Origin: an uncultured Burkholderiales bacterium
GTDB lineage: Bacteria > Pseudomonadota > Gammaproteobacteria > Burkholderiales > Eutrophovitaceae
NCBI GenBank assembly: GCA_951812315.1
Contig: CATOSA010000008.1
Location: 186,001-250,000 of the forward strand
Reading direction: 5' to 3'
DNA length: 64,000 bases
Shown: positions 18,373 to 28,075 of the stretch, piece after piece
Layout: every line of letters begins with the position of its first letter
Numbering within the stretch: position 1 is the stretch's first letter
Position numbers and translations under genes: made by a program
The notes under the pieces: generated by a model
What the model saw: only the letters and a program-made list of their open reading frames with translations
Databases searched by the model: none
What the model was told of the DNA's origin: nothing

Positions 18373-19214
18373 GCGAGCGCCGAGCACAGATTCAAAGCGC
18401 TCACGAACTGTCCAGGGCACGCCGCTGCGAGTTACTCGGAGTGGCACGCTGCACAGCGTACTATCGCGGCGCACAGGTGTCAGCCGAAGACCTTGAGCTG
18501 ATGCGCCTGATCGACGAGATCCACCTTGAGCTGCCGTTCTACGGAAGCCGTCGTATTCGCAACGAACTCGATACACGCGGGCTGCAGGTCAATCGTAAGC
18601 GCGTACAGCGGCTGATGCGTCAGATGCAGATCAGGGCGCTGTAGCCGAAGCGGCGCACCAGCACGCCAGACAAGGGACACAAGATCTATCCTTACTTGCT
18701 CAGGGACATGACAATCACGCGGGCCAACCAGGTGTGGGCGAGCGATATGTGTTATCTACCGATGGCCAAGGGGTTCATGTAGCTCGTGGCGATTATGCAC
18801 TGGCATACGCGCAAGGTGCTTTCGTGGCGGGCGTCGAACACGATGGACAGCGACTTTTGCGTCGAGGCGCTCGAAGAGGCATTGCGTGGCTACGGTACAC
18901 CCGAGATATTCAACACCGATCAGGGCACGCAGTTCACGGCCGATGCGTTCACCCGCGTTCTCAAGGACCACGAAGTGACGATCAGCATGGACGGCAAGGC
19001 TCGCTGGATCGACAACGTGTTCGTCGAACGGTTGTGGCGCAGTGTGAAGTACGAAGACGTGTATCTGCGCGCGTATGAAACGCCAGCGGCATTACGCGCC
19101 GGACTGGACAAATACTTTCGTTTTTACAATACCCGGCGTCGTCACACTGGGCTTGACCGGCGTACCCCCGATGCGGTGTACTTCGAACAAACGGCGTTGA
19201 AGAGCGCGGCCTGA
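18369..19214 (+). pseudogene. IS3-family transposase OrfB with two in-frame TAG codons (copy A)
   Basis: DDE transposase of 282 codons. The catalytic residues are the Asp in QVWASDMCY, the Asp in FNTDQGTQF and the Glu in NVFVERLWRS. TAG codons at 18642-18644 (after QIRAL) and 18780-18782 (after AKGFM) fall where relatives have Tyr. The first Asp lies between them and the other two residues after them, so no single uninterrupted product holds the full active site. The same two TAGs are in copies B and C. Without readthrough the element cannot move itself. The start is a GTG that overlaps the orfA stop. Confidence 0.85.
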
Positions 19215-19228
19215 ACCCCATGGAGATT

Positions 19229-21022
19229 TCACTTAAGCGGGGGTCCAAGTTTCGGGGTCCACTTCTTTCCTTCGTAACGCGCCTTCAGCTGCAATGCCAG
19301 GGAACGGCTGAAAAAACGCGACTGCATCAGGTTACCGCCGTGAAACCACAATCCCTGCTGATGGGTTGGTTTCCACATGTTCCGCAGTTCCCCTTCCCAC
19401 GGTCCGGGATCGCCCTTCTTGCCGGATCCGAGGCCCCAGCAGCGCCCCACGCGACGCGCGACTTCATCCGAGATCAGGCTCCGTGCCCACTCATTCATAT
19501 TTCCGAAGCCGGTCGCGAAGACGATCAGGTCAGCGGGCAGAATTGACCCATCATCAAACACCATGCCTTGTGCATTAAGCCGCTCGATCTTCGCGCCGCT
19601 CTTCAACGCGATTTGACCTTCGATCAACAATGCAGACGCACCGACTTCGATGTAATAGCCGCTTCCGCGCCGTGAGTAGGCCCCGCCGATGCCAGTATCA
19701 TCTTCGCCAAAATCGTACTGAAAACCGATTGACTCCAAACCTTCATACAGATCACGGTCTCGGTCGCGAATTTTGCGAGTTGCGCGCACAAGGCGTTCAG
19801 GAATCAACTTGAACGGCGTCGACGCTGTGATCAGATCAGCAGTGTCAGTGTCGATGCCGTTGGCAACGGCCTCTTCGGAATACAGCGCATCCCAGAATAA
19901 TTCCGACATTGTCTCGGATCGAGCCACGATCGTCGGCGAGCGTTGCACCATCGTCACATGCGCATCTGATTCCCAGAGATCCGCGCATATATCATGTCCC
20001 GAGGTATTGGACCCGACGACGATGCACCGTTTTCCGGCATAGGACTCGCCACTTCGGTACTGGCTTGAATGCATCATCTCGCCAGCGAAGGTTTCCGCAC
20101 CCGGAAGCTCCGGAATTTTTGGATAGCCCGACATTCCGGTTGCAAGTATCAAATGTGCCGGATGCAAATTCAGACGTTTGCCGTCGCGCTCAACCTGGAC
20201 CGTCCATCGTTGCGTACTTTCATCATAGTTGGCGGCAATGCAACGTGTCGCACCCCAGAAATTGATTTCCATGACCTTGGCATACATTTCCAGCCAGTCG
20301 CCAATCTTGTCTTTGGGGCTAAATACCGGCCAATGCTCTGGAAACGGGATATAGGGCATGTGGTCGAACCACACCGGGTCGTGCAGGCACAAAGTACGAT
20401 AACGATTGCGCCACGAATCGCCCGCGCGCTCGTTCTGCTCGACAACAATCGTCGGGACATTCAGGCGCTTTAGCCGCGCGGCCAGGCCCAGCCCACCTTG
20501 ACCGCCACCGACAATCAAACAATAGGGCTGCTCGGTGTCGCCCAAGGCTGCTTCTGCAGCACGTTTTCGGTCCAGCCACGACCGACGATGTTTTCGCCCG
20601 CCATGCTCCACGCCAAATTCGCGATTTCCGTTTGCCGCCGTTTTCTCAGCGTGGCCATGCAACGTCTGAAGCGTCGTAAAGAGCACTTTGCAGCGACCAT
20701 TGCTGAGCACAACTCTGGCCTTCCCCGCGCCGCTCGCGGTTTGAAATCCCAGCCACGCGACAATGTCACCGTTCAATACCTCAGGCTGGCCAATAACGAC
20801 CCACGCATGCGGCCGCACATCGGCAAGCGTTGCACGCAACATTTTGTCAATTTTCCCAATGCCCTCGGCGGTATGGATATTCCAGGTGAAGGCGACAAGA
20901 TCGCGCCAGCATCCATCCGCGGTGAACAGGTCACATGCGCCGGATAAATTTCGACTTTCAAGCGCTTCCGCGAATCGATCGAGCCATCGCTGGGCCACTT
21001 CGAACGGCGTGGTGGAGGTCAT
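19229..21022 (-). CDS. NTF2-like/FAD-dependent monooxygenase (FMO type), C-terminus replaced by IS sequence
   Basis: A 597-residue frame. Residues about 1-130 form an NTF2/SnoaL-like domain (FEVAQRWLDRFAEALESRN; LFTADGCWRDLVAFTW). Then comes a flavin monooxygenase: FAD motif LIVGGGQGGLGLAARL, NADPH motif CIVVGSNTSGHDICADL, and DLIVFATGFGN near the end. This two-domain layout is known from FMO-like proteins that hydroxylate or insert oxygen into ketones. IS copy A cuts the gene 16 codons before its stop, so the frame now ends with 11 residues encoded by the IS (KWTPKLGPPLK). The catalytic core is complete, so activity may survive. Confidence 0.88.
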   Translation of the reverse strand: MTSTTPFEVAQRWLDRFAEALESRNLSGACDLFTADGCWRDLVAFTWNIHTAEGIGKIDKMLRATLADVRPHAWVVIGQPEVLNGDIVAWLGFQTASGAGKARVVLSNGRCKVLFTTLQTLHGHAEKTAANGNREFGVEHGGRKHRRSWLDRKRAAEAALGDTEQPYCLIVGGGQGGLGLAARLKRLNVPTIVVEQNERAGDSWRNRYRTLCLHDPVWFDHMPYIPFPEHWPVFSPKDKIGDWLEMYAKVMEINFWGATRCIAANYDESTQRWTVQVERDGKRLNLHPAHLILATGMSGYPKIPELPGAETFAGEMMHSSQYRSGESYAGKRCIVVGSNTSGHDICADLWESDAHVTMVQRSPTIVARSETMSELFWDALYSEEAVANGIDTDTADLITASTPFKLIPERLVRATRKIRDRDRDLYEGLESIGFQYDFGEDDTGIGGAYSRRGSGYYIEVGASALLIEGQIALKSGAKIERLNAQGMVFDDGSILPADLIVFATGFGNMNEWARSLISDEVARRVGRCWGLGSGKKGDPGPWEGELRNMWKPTHQQGLWFHGGNLMQSRFFSRSLALQLKARYEGKKWTPKLGPPLK

Positions 21023-21374
21023 TGATCACAAATTCCAGTTCGAGCAATTGAGGCGTCAATTGTAAGCAACAGATGCTCACCAGACGAAAAGCGCCAAGTG
21101 GGCGCGCGAAATATCTGGAAGGACACAGACTCGAGTCCAAATAGCTGACTGCCTGTCTACAGCCGTTTCGATAACACCGATCCTGGCGGGCCAACCGGAA
21201 GCGGTCGCTTTGGCATCCGCACACTGACAATATGGAAGGGGTCCAATGCACCGGAAAAAGATCGGGTTGAATTCAAGAATTCGCCACGTCGAATCATATT
21301 TTCTGGACAAAAGTTAGGACAAAAACCTGCTGATCTATTGCTCTGGAGCACGATATGAAGGTTCCCTTAATCGT
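21023..21374. other. Intergenic region before the methyltransferase fragment
   Basis: This 352-bp stretch separates the divergent FMO and methyltransferase genes. The methyltransferase frame is open upstream to about 21318 and gives a few family-like residues (ARYEGSLNR) before the first ATG. No N-terminal domain of that family was found in any frame here. Confidence 0.4.
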
Positions 21375-21959
21375 ATGTTGCCGGCGCTTGACGGCGTCGT
21401 AGAAAAACTGGAAGACGGCATCGAAGTCGCGGATGTAGGCTGCGGCTACGGCCACTCGACCATCATCATGGCGAAAGCCTTTCCCAATTCCCGCTTCCAT
21501 GGCTTCGACTACCACCAGGAGTCGATTGATGAAGCGCGTGAACTGGCGATCGAAGAAGGTCTGTCCGACCGTGTTCGATTCGATGTCGCCAGCGCCAAGG
21601 ACTTTCCGGATCGTCAGTATGGCCTGATCTGCTATTTCGATTGTCTGCACGACATGGGGGATCCCGTTGGAGCCACCAAACATGCCAGGCAGGTCTTGTC
21701 CAAAGATGGCAGCGTCATGCTGGTCGAACCGTTTGCCGGTGACCACGTACAGGACAACATCAACCCTGTCGGAAGAATGTACTACGCCGCGTCCACGACA
21801 CTGTGCTGCGCCCATTCCATGTCCGAAGAAGTGGGATTGGCACTGGGTGCGCAGGCAGGCGAAGCGCAGCTTGCCGAGGTGTTCCACGAGGCAGCTTTCA
21901 GCTACTTCAACCGTGCCGCCGAAACACCATTCAATTTAATCGTCCAGGCTCGGCATTGA
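21375..21959 (+). CDS. Class I SAM-dependent methyltransferase, N-terminally truncated
   Basis: A 194-residue Rossmann-fold methyltransferase domain. Motif I is VADVGCGYGHSTIIMAKAFP, the acidic loop is FHGFDYHQESID, and later motifs include YGLICYFDCLHDMGDP and LSKDGSVMLVEPFAGDH. Relatives with this sequence have about 350 residues with an N-terminal winged-helix dimerisation domain. Here only ARYEGSLNR remains upstream, and it joins directly to LPALDGV with an apparent internal gap. The gene therefore looks like the 3' half of a deleted gene. Whether the remaining domain is made is unclear, since no good ribosome site precedes the ATG. Confidence 0.72.
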   Translation: MLPALDGVVEKLEDGIEVADVGCGYGHSTIIMAKAFPNSRFHGFDYHQESIDEARELAIEEGLSDRVRFDVASAKDFPDRQYGLICYFDCLHDMGDPVGATKHARQVLSKDGSVMLVEPFAGDHVQDNINPVGRMYYAASTTLCCAHSMSEEVGLALGAQAGEAQLAEVFHEAAFSYFNRAAETPFNLIVQARH

Positions 21960-22098
21960 GCCGGGTAATTTTTCGCTCGCGGGTCCTTGCAAACATGAAT
22001 GTCACGCCATCAACGACCGTTCACGACACAGAACGAAAGCAAACACTGATGGCGTTACAGCAAGTGATCTGCGGCACAAACGTTTCGGAGCAATTGCG

Positions 22099-23442
22099 AT
22101 GACGCCTATACATGATAAAACCGGACTAGCCCTTTCACCGGTAGACCCTGAATCTCTCGAACGCTATGAGGCAGCGGTCGACAGCTTGCACGGCCACCGT
22201 GAAGATGTGCACAGCAAAATCGATCAACTGCTTACTCTTGACCCGCTGTTTGTCGCCGGACACTGCCTGCGCGCTGCGGCATTGATTCTGGGCTCCGAAA
22301 TGCCAATCGGCACAAGGCTGACTGAAACAATCCGGTCAATTGAACAGCTCAATGGCCGCGCAACAGACCGGGAGCGGCGCCACTGTGCCGCCGCCAGGGC
22401 CTGGGCCAAAGGCAATGTCATCGAGGCAACGCAACGCTATGGCGAACTTGTCATTGACTACCCGCGTGACAGTGTCGCATTGCAAGTCACACACGCACTC
22501 GATTTTCGTCTCGGTCAGCGCATGATGCTAAGAGATCGCATCGCTCAGGTGTTGCCGCACTGGGATGCAAGCGTGCCGGGCTACGGTTACGTTCTCGGAA
22601 TGTATGCGTTCGGTCTTGAGGAATGCGGGGAGTATGCGCGTGCCGAGGATCTGGCCTATCGTTCGCTCGCACTCGAACCGCTCAATGCAGCCGCCGTTCA
22701 TGTCGTTGCACACGTGATGGAAATGCAAGGGCGCACCCTTGAAGGTATTGAATGGCTCAACGCCAATCGGCAATTATGGTCGACCAATCCCGGGTTCGCG
22801 ATTCACATTGCCTGGCATCTCGCCCTGTTCCATATCGATACTGGCGATACGCAAACGGCACTGGCAATTTATGATGAAGAAATCGCTCCTTCAGCGGCGA
22901 ATTGCGTAAACGCACTTATTGACGCGTCTGCGCTGCTGTGGCGGCTGTCGATTCGCGGTGTGGAGCTGCAACAGCGCTGGCATGACCTTGCAGATTGCTG
23001 GAGCCGGGAACCGCTTGCCGGCCAGCGAGCGTTCACGCTGGTGCATGCGGTCATGGCCTTTGCGGCAGCCGGTCGAACGCTACGGGCACAGCACGTGTCC
23101 GAGCTGTTGCGTCGCGACGCCCGCACGCGGGACGCAAACATTGAAGACGATCTCAAAATCGCGCTGCCGCTGTCAGAGTCTCTGCAGGCATTCAGCCGCC
23201 GCGACTACTCGAACGCAGTAGAAGGCATCACCACAGTGCGTGTCATTGCCGATCGTTGCGGCGGAAGCGTCGCACAATGCGACCTGATTCACCTTACGCT
23301 TATCGAGGCGGCACTTCGATGCCGTCGCGCAGCACTGGCACAGGCACAGGCACTCGCGGCAGAAAGAACCGCGCGAAAACCGGATAGTTTGCTGAACCGT
23401 TGGCTGTTCACTCGCGCGACCGAAACGCTGGTCGCAATCTAG
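22099..23442 (+). CDS. Tetratricopeptide-repeat protein, TTC38-like
   Basis: A 447-residue soluble protein built of helical repeats, resembling the TTC38 type: an opening with GLALSPVDPESLERYEAAVD, the central PGYGYVLGMYAFGLEECGEY and ALEPLNAAAVHVVAHVMEMQ, then WLNANRQLWS and IHIAWHLALFHIDTGD. The two His-rich helices (VVAHVMEMQG; HIAWHLALFH) are typical of this family. No signal peptide is present. A GGAGCAATT site lies before the ATG. It converges with the M20 peptidase gene. Its biochemical role is unknown, although TPR proteins usually mediate protein contacts. Confidence 0.82.
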   Translation: MTPIHDKTGLALSPVDPESLERYEAAVDSLHGHREDVHSKIDQLLTLDPLFVAGHCLRAAALILGSEMPIGTRLTETIRSIEQLNGRATDRERRHCAAARAWAKGNVIEATQRYGELVIDYPRDSVALQVTHALDFRLGQRMMLRDRIAQVLPHWDASVPGYGYVLGMYAFGLEECGEYARAEDLAYRSLALEPLNAAAVHVVAHVMEMQGRTLEGIEWLNANRQLWSTNPGFAIHIAWHLALFHIDTGDTQTALAIYDEEIAPSAANCVNALIDASALLWRLSIRGVELQQRWHDLADCWSREPLAGQRAFTLVHAVMAFAAAGRTLRAQHVSELLRRDARTRDANIEDDLKIALPLSESLQAFSRRDYSNAVEGITTVRVIADRCGGSVAQCDLIHLTLIEAALRCRRAALAQAQALAAERTARKPDSLLNRWLFTRATETLVAI

Positions 23443-23466
23443 GAAAATTATATGGCCGTCCCGTCC

Positions 23467-24855
23467 TCAGGCCCGCGCTGCATGGCCGGCAAGAACCTGC
23501 GCCACACACGCCGTCAGTTTTTTCGCATACGGAATGTGCAGAAACTCATTCGGGCCGTGCGCATTCGACTTCGGGCCGAGCACGCCGGTGATCAGAAACT
23601 GGGCATCCGGAAACGACTGACCCAACATTGCCATGAACGGGATCGTGCCACCCTCGCCCATCATCATTGCCGGCTTGCCGTAGAACTGTTTTGACGCGGC
23701 ATCGACGATTTCTTTCAGCCACGGGGCAGTCGCCAGCGCGTGCCAACCGGTGGCGGACTGGTCGGGTTCGAACGTAACTTTCGCACCAAGCGGCGGATCG
23801 GACTCGAGAACACGCTTCATGTCTTGCGTCGCGCCCTCGCCGTCAATCAATGGCGGGATGCGCAGACTGAGCTTGAGCGCGGTATACGGGCGCAACACGT
23901 TGCCTGCGTCCTTGATCGCCGGCATGCCTTGCGCACCAACGACAGACAGGAATGGCCGCCAGGTGCGGTTCAGTACGGCTTCACCGTGCACGTCGGTCAT
24001 CGGCTGCGTATTGCCGGCGAGATCCGCCTGTTCGATTCGCTCAGTTGGAATATCGCAATGAAACTCTTTCGGCAGAATGTGGCCGGTGCTTGCGTCTTCA
24101 ATACGATCGATCAGCTGCCGCGCAATCCGGAAACTCGATGGCACGACACCACTGGCGTCACCGGAATGCACGCCTTCGTTGAGCACCTCCACCTTGAGCG
24201 TGCCGGCTGCAATGCCGCGCAAGCTGGTAGTCATCCATAATTGTTCATAATTACCGCAGCCGGAATCAAGACCGATCACCAGATCGACATCTCCAATGCG
24301 AGGCTTTAACGCGCTGAGATAAGCAGGAAGATCGTAGCTGCCGCTTTCTTCACAGCATTCAATCAGGCCGACGATACGCGCGTGCGCTATGCCTTGCTCT
24401 TTCAGTGCGGACAGCGCCAGCAACGAGGCGAATATTGAATAGCCATCGTCGGCACCGCCGCGACCGTAAAGCTTGTCATCGTGCAGAACCGGCGTCCACG
24501 GCCCGAGCCCGTCGCGCCAACCGGTCATCTCCGGTTGTTTGTCCAGGTGGCCGTACATCAGCACGGTCCCCGGCGCGTCACCGTCAATCTCGAAGAAAAT
24601 CACCGGCGTACGATCTTCGAGGCGGATAACTTCGATCGTCAATCCGGGAATATCCTGCGCGCGTGCCCACTTTTCGGCCAGCGCAACCGCAGCGTCGATA
24701 TACCCGTTACTCGCCCATTCCGAATCGAAGTGCGGTGACTTGCAGGGGATGCGGATGTAATCGATCAGGCGTGGAACGATCTCGTCATCCCATTTCAGCG
24801 ATACGGTTTCTTGCAACGACTTTGCGTCGATCCCGACGCTGGTGGCTGTTGGCAT
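23467..24855 (-). CDS. M20-family metallopeptidase (dipeptidase/carboxypeptidase type)
   Basis: Two-zinc exopeptidase of 462 residues. Zinc and catalytic sites are visible: the HxD motif in LMYGHLDKQPE, the bridging Asp in YGRGGADDGYS, and the general-base Glu pair in GLIECCEESGS. The C-terminal lid domain has MMMGEGGTIPFM and LGPKSNAHGPNEFL with the last His ligand. It is cytoplasmic with no signal peptide. The ATG at 24855, after CAGGATT, was preferred; an in-frame start at 24891 would add 12 residues. The substrate is likely a di- or oligopeptide or an N-acyl amino acid. It diverges from the SDR gene at 25049. Confidence 0.9.
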   Translation of the reverse strand: MPTATSVGIDAKSLQETVSLKWDDEIVPRLIDYIRIPCKSPHFDSEWASNGYIDAAVALAEKWARAQDIPGLTIEVIRLEDRTPVIFFEIDGDAPGTVLMYGHLDKQPEMTGWRDGLGPWTPVLHDDKLYGRGGADDGYSIFASLLALSALKEQGIAHARIVGLIECCEESGSYDLPAYLSALKPRIGDVDLVIGLDSGCGNYEQLWMTTSLRGIAAGTLKVEVLNEGVHSGDASGVVPSSFRIARQLIDRIEDASTGHILPKEFHCDIPTERIEQADLAGNTQPMTDVHGEAVLNRTWRPFLSVVGAQGMPAIKDAGNVLRPYTALKLSLRIPPLIDGEGATQDMKRVLESDPPLGAKVTFEPDQSATGWHALATAPWLKEIVDAASKQFYGKPAMMMGEGGTIPFMAMLGQSFPDAQFLITGVLGPKSNAHGPNEFLHIPYAKKLTACVAQVLAGHAARA

Positions 24856-24970
24856 GGGTAATCCTGAATGGCTCAAACAATAGGTTTGCACATTGTAAGC
24901 GCGCGAATGGCCGCCTGGGCGCTGCTATTCCAATACGCACCTGATGATCTGAGGACAAACAACGGCCGGT

Positions 24971-24979
24971 TGATACAAT
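24971..24979 (+). promoter_or_regulatory. Candidate extended -10 promoter for the SDR gene
   Basis: TGATACAAT gives an extended -10 element (TGn followed by TACAAT) about 70 bp before the SDR start, inside the divergent region shared with the M20 gene. No strong -35 is seen, as is usual for extended -10 promoters. Confidence 0.4.
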
Positions 24980-25048
24980 GCTCGCGCAAACACACCATTC
25001 TGAAGGCGGAAGATTTTGGTGTCGTTTTCTTGAACAGGAGCGAATGTC

Positions 25049-25864
25049 GTGGATGTGAAAACCGGAAAAGACCCGGGTCTTGAAGGCAAGGCCGCAATCG
25101 TCACCAGCGGCGGCGCTACCGGTGACGGCATCGGTAATGGCCGGGCGGCGGCAATCCTGCTCGCCCGGGCAGGCGCTAGCGTGCTGGTCGTCGACCAGCA
25201 GCTTGACCTCGCGCGGCAGACGATGAAAATGATCAGATCGGAAGGCGGCGATGCCGTGGCGTTCGCTGCGGACGTGACCGACGAGAAACACTGCAACGCA
25301 ATGGTCGATATGGCACTTTCGCACTTTGACCGGCTCGATCTTCTGGACAATAACGTAGGCATCGCCAGCACCGGCAGTGTGGTGGAGGAAGACCCACAGG
25401 TCTGGCGCCGGTTCATGCAGGTAAACGTCGAGAGCATGTTTCTCGCGTCGAAGTACGCGATACCAGCCATGATCGAAACCGCATCGTCCGGGGCAATCGT
25501 AAATGTCGCGTCCATTGCGGCGCTGCGCCCGCGCGGCATGACGGCATACTCGGTGTCCAAGGGCGCGGTCATTGCATTGACCCGGGCAATGGCAGTCGAT
25601 CACGGCCCATCGGGAATACGTGTCAACTGCGTAGCACCGGGGCCGGTCTACACACCAATGGTGTATGCCGAAGGCATGAGCGACGAGGCGCGCGAACGAC
25701 GGCGTAATGCGTCCATACTCGGGATTGAGGGAAGCGGATGGGATGTCGGAAATGCCGTTCGCTTTTTACTGTCTAGCCAAGCCCGCTTCATTACCGGCCA
25801 GACATTGGTCGTTGACGGCGGCGCAACCCTGGTTGGCTGGCCACGTGCTACTGATACGCAGTAG
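25049..25864 (+). CDS. Short-chain dehydrogenase/reductase
   Basis: NAD(P)-dependent oxidoreductase of 271 residues. The cofactor loop reads VTSGGATGDGIGNGRAAAIL, slightly longer than the classical TGxxxGIG. The catalytic Ser is in VNVASIAAL and the Tyr and Lys are in AYSVSKGAVIALT. The C-terminus ends in ITGQTLVVDGGATLVGW, the usual FabG-like strand. The start is GTG 25049, preceded by ACAGGAG. It is followed 58 bp later by an MBL hydrolase and then OYE, so the three may be a catabolic operon. The substrate is not deducible. Confidence 0.9.
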   Translation: MDVKTGKDPGLEGKAAIVTSGGATGDGIGNGRAAAILLARAGASVLVVDQQLDLARQTMKMIRSEGGDAVAFAADVTDEKHCNAMVDMALSHFDRLDLLDNNVGIASTGSVVEEDPQVWRRFMQVNVESMFLASKYAIPAMIETASSGAIVNVASIAALRPRGMTAYSVSKGAVIALTRAMAVDHGPSGIRVNCVAPGPVYTPMVYAEGMSDEARERRRNASILGIEGSGWDVGNAVRFLLSSQARFITGQTLVVDGGATLVGWPRATDTQ

Positions 25865-25922
25865 GCTGGCAACGGGCTGCGTCAGCCAGATAACCGGTTA
25901 CGCTTGAAAAGGAAAGCTTGCA

Positions 25923-26794
25923 ATGACGAAACACGCAGTCGGGCAGATCACCGTGCAGCGAATTGTCGAATCGATCTGCACAGATTTCGATGCACTACGG
26001 TTTTTCCCTGAAACTACTGCGCAAGACTGGGCACAGCACAGCGACTGGCTCGCGCCACGCGCCTACCACCCGGACACTGGAAAACTCGTCTTGACGATTC
26101 AGGCGTTTCTGGTTCAAACGCGTCATCACACGATTGTTGTCGACACCTGTGTTGGCGACCACAAACCGCGTGAGAAACGCCCGTTCTGGCACATGCTGAA
26201 ACTAAACACTTTCTTGCCGCGTCTGGCGCAAGCTGGTGTCACGCCAGAGAACGTGGACTACGTAATGTGCACGCATCTGCACCCGGATCATGTTGGATGG
26301 AACACGCAACTGATCGACGGGCACTGGGTTCCCACCTTCCCCAATGCGAAGTACATTTTCTCCGACCTGGAATGGAATAACTTTGAAGCCTTGCACCAGC
26401 GCAAACCGCAGGATCACATCACGGACAGCATACTGCCGGTAATCGAGGCAGGACAGGTACAAACGGTGCGCAACGATTTTGCGCTCGATGACGAAGTGTG
26501 GCTGGAGCCGAGTCCGGGACATACCCCCGGACATGTTTGCGTTCATCTCGCATCACAGGGAAAACACGCAGTCATAACTGGCGATTGCATTCACAGCCCG
26601 GTGCAGTGCGTCGAACCGGCTGGGTCGTGCGTGCTGACCTGGACTCGCCGCTCGCCAACGCCACACGGGTGGGTTTTCTGGAACGCTATTGCGACACCGA
26701 CGTGACCGTATGCGCGACACACTTTCCCGAGCCGTCGCTGGGACGAATCATCCAACGCAATAATGCATTCTGGTTTGACTACCAGAAATCGTAA
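25923..26794 (+). pseudogene. MBL-fold metallo-hydrolase, frameshifted near the 3' end
   Basis: The first frame (25923-26705) gives a metallo-beta-lactamase-fold hydrolase with the zinc motif THLHPDHVGWN, PSPGHTPGHVCVH and VITGDCIHSP. After VQCVEPA the frame drifts off. In the next frame the expected end follows (WVVRADLDSPLANATRVGFL, then ATHFPEPSLGRII), stopping at 26794. Adding one base near 26619-26621 repairs it. The region holds no long homopolymer, so a true 1-bp deletion is plausible, but an assembly error cannot be excluded. AAGGAAAG precedes the ATG. Relatives open lactones or cleave esters. Confidence 0.8.
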
Positions 26795-26842
26795 CAATCG
26801 TTCCTCGCACTCGCATTTATCCATTTTCAATCAAACTCGTCC

Positions 26843-28045
26843 ATGACTGATTCTGCTAGCAACAAGCCAATGCTGTTCAACCCTATCAGCCTGCGCGATA
26901 TCACATTAAAAAACCGCGTCGTCATCGCACCCATGGCAACGTACTCAGCGGTCGACGGCATCGCGCAGGACTTTCATTTCGCGCACTGGGGTCGGCTGGT
27001 GCTCGGTGGTGCTGGGTGCGTTTTCGTCGAGGCCACGGCGGTAACGGACCAGGGCCGCATCACCAATGGCGACCTCGGAATCTGGTCCGATGCGCACGTA
27101 GCACCGCTCAAACGCATTACCGACTTCATGAAAGCGCAGAACGTTGTGCCGACAATCCAGCTTGCGCATGCCGGGCGCAAGGGATCGATGCAGCGGCCGT
27201 GGCACGGCAACGGCGCGTTGACCGCAGAAGATTTCGCCCGCGGTGAAAAGAAATGGGACACTGTTGCGCCCACGGCCGAACCGATGGCCAAAGGCCATAT
27301 CGTGCCTCATCCGCTTTCCATTGCCGAACTCGGCACACTCAAGAACGACTGGGTTAGTGCTGCGAAGCGTTCTGTCTCGGCCGGTTTTGATGTTCTCGAA
27401 ATCCACAATGCGCACGGCTATCTGATACATCAGTTCCTGTCGCCCATATCCAATACACGTGACGACGGTTATGGGGGTGATCTGAAAGGCCGAATGCGCT
27501 TTCCGCTTGAAGTGGCGGAGGCGCTACGCGACGTGTGGCCATCAGCGAAGCCGGTTTTCGTGCGCGTATCGGCAGTCGATGGCCTGGATGGCGGCTGGAG
27601 CCTGGACGACACCGTTGTTTACGCAAAGGAGCTCAAAGCGCGCGGCATCGACGTGATCGATTGCTCATCCGGTGGGCTGTTTGGTTCGGCGACAGCGGCA
27701 AGAGTCAAGCGGACCTGGGGCTTCCAGGTGCCCTATGCCGAACGGGTGAGACGCGAAGCCGGCATCAATACGATGGCCGTGGGGCTCATTATCGATCCGT
27801 TTCTCGCCGACAAGATCCTGCAAAATGGACAAGCTGATCTGATCGCCATTGCACGCGAAGCGCTCGTCAATCCATGCTGGCCGCAAATGGCAGAAATTAC
27901 GCTTGGGCGCCAGGCGTCAGACGCAATGGACGACTGGCCGGAGCAATACGGCTGGTGGCTGAAACACCGCGAGCGCTCGATCGCGCAGATTCGCGCTGAC
28001 GAGGATGCCGCGACAGATCAACTACTCGTCAATCGCGGTCACTGA
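26843..28045 (+). CDS. Old Yellow Enzyme-family NADH:flavin oxidoreductase
   Basis: FMN-dependent ene-reductase of 400 residues. FMN and substrate sites are visible: VVIAPMATYSAVDG, then QLAHAGRKGSMQRPW, and the active-site stretch FDVLEIHNAHGYLIHQFLSP followed by NTRDDGYGG. The C-terminal flavin phosphate loop is AVGLIIDP plus LIAIAREALVNPCWP. The size fits the single-domain YqjM/OYE class without the iron-sulphur half. It lies 48 bp after the broken MBL gene. OYEs reduce activated C=C bonds of enones or nitro compounds. A strong hairpin follows the stop. Confidence 0.93.
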   Translation: MTDSASNKPMLFNPISLRDITLKNRVVIAPMATYSAVDGIAQDFHFAHWGRLVLGGAGCVFVEATAVTDQGRITNGDLGIWSDAHVAPLKRITDFMKAQNVVPTIQLAHAGRKGSMQRPWHGNGALTAEDFARGEKKWDTVAPTAEPMAKGHIVPHPLSIAELGTLKNDWVSAAKRSVSAGFDVLEIHNAHGYLIHQFLSPISNTRDDGYGGDLKGRMRFPLEVAEALRDVWPSAKPVFVRVSAVDGLDGGWSLDDTVVYAKELKARGIDVIDCSSGGLFGSATAARVKRTWGFQVPYAERVRREAGINTMAVGLIIDPFLADKILQNGQADLIAIAREALVNPCWPQMAEITLGRQASDAMDDWPEQYGWWLKHRERSIAQIRADEDAATDQLLVNRGH

Positions 28046-28051
28046 TTCACA

Positions 28052-28075
28052 GTGGCGCCGGAAATTCGGCGCCAC
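28052..28075 (+). terminator. Hairpin after the OYE gene
   Basis: A perfect 9-bp GC-rich stem (GTGGCGCCG pairing with CGGCGCCAC) with a 6-base loop begins 7 bp after the stop codon. There is no T-run, so it may stop transcription only weakly or protect the mRNA end. Confidence 0.55.

Larger units (their letters stand above)
17992..19266 (+). mobile_element. IS3-family insertion sequence, copy A
   Basis: An element of 1275 bp with imperfect inverted ends (AGAGGTGGACC on the left; AGAAGTGGACC read inward from the right). It holds two overlapping frames, orfA and orfB, of IS3 type. Near-identical copies lie at 37637-38912 and 56376-57650. The ends were set by comparing the three copies and by the TTC duplication. 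It is inserted in the 3' end of the FMO gene. Copy A differs from B and C by a few bases (for example LRGYG for LPRYG in the transposase), so B and C are closer to each other. Confidence 0.92.

Noticed and set aside
17992..19266. Global reassignment of TAG to Tyr as an explanation of the IS amber codons
   Set aside because: Many well-supported genes here end in TAG at the expected family length (for example dctQ, the thiolase-like gene and DUF35), so TAG works as a stop in this genome. Local or partial suppression is left open.
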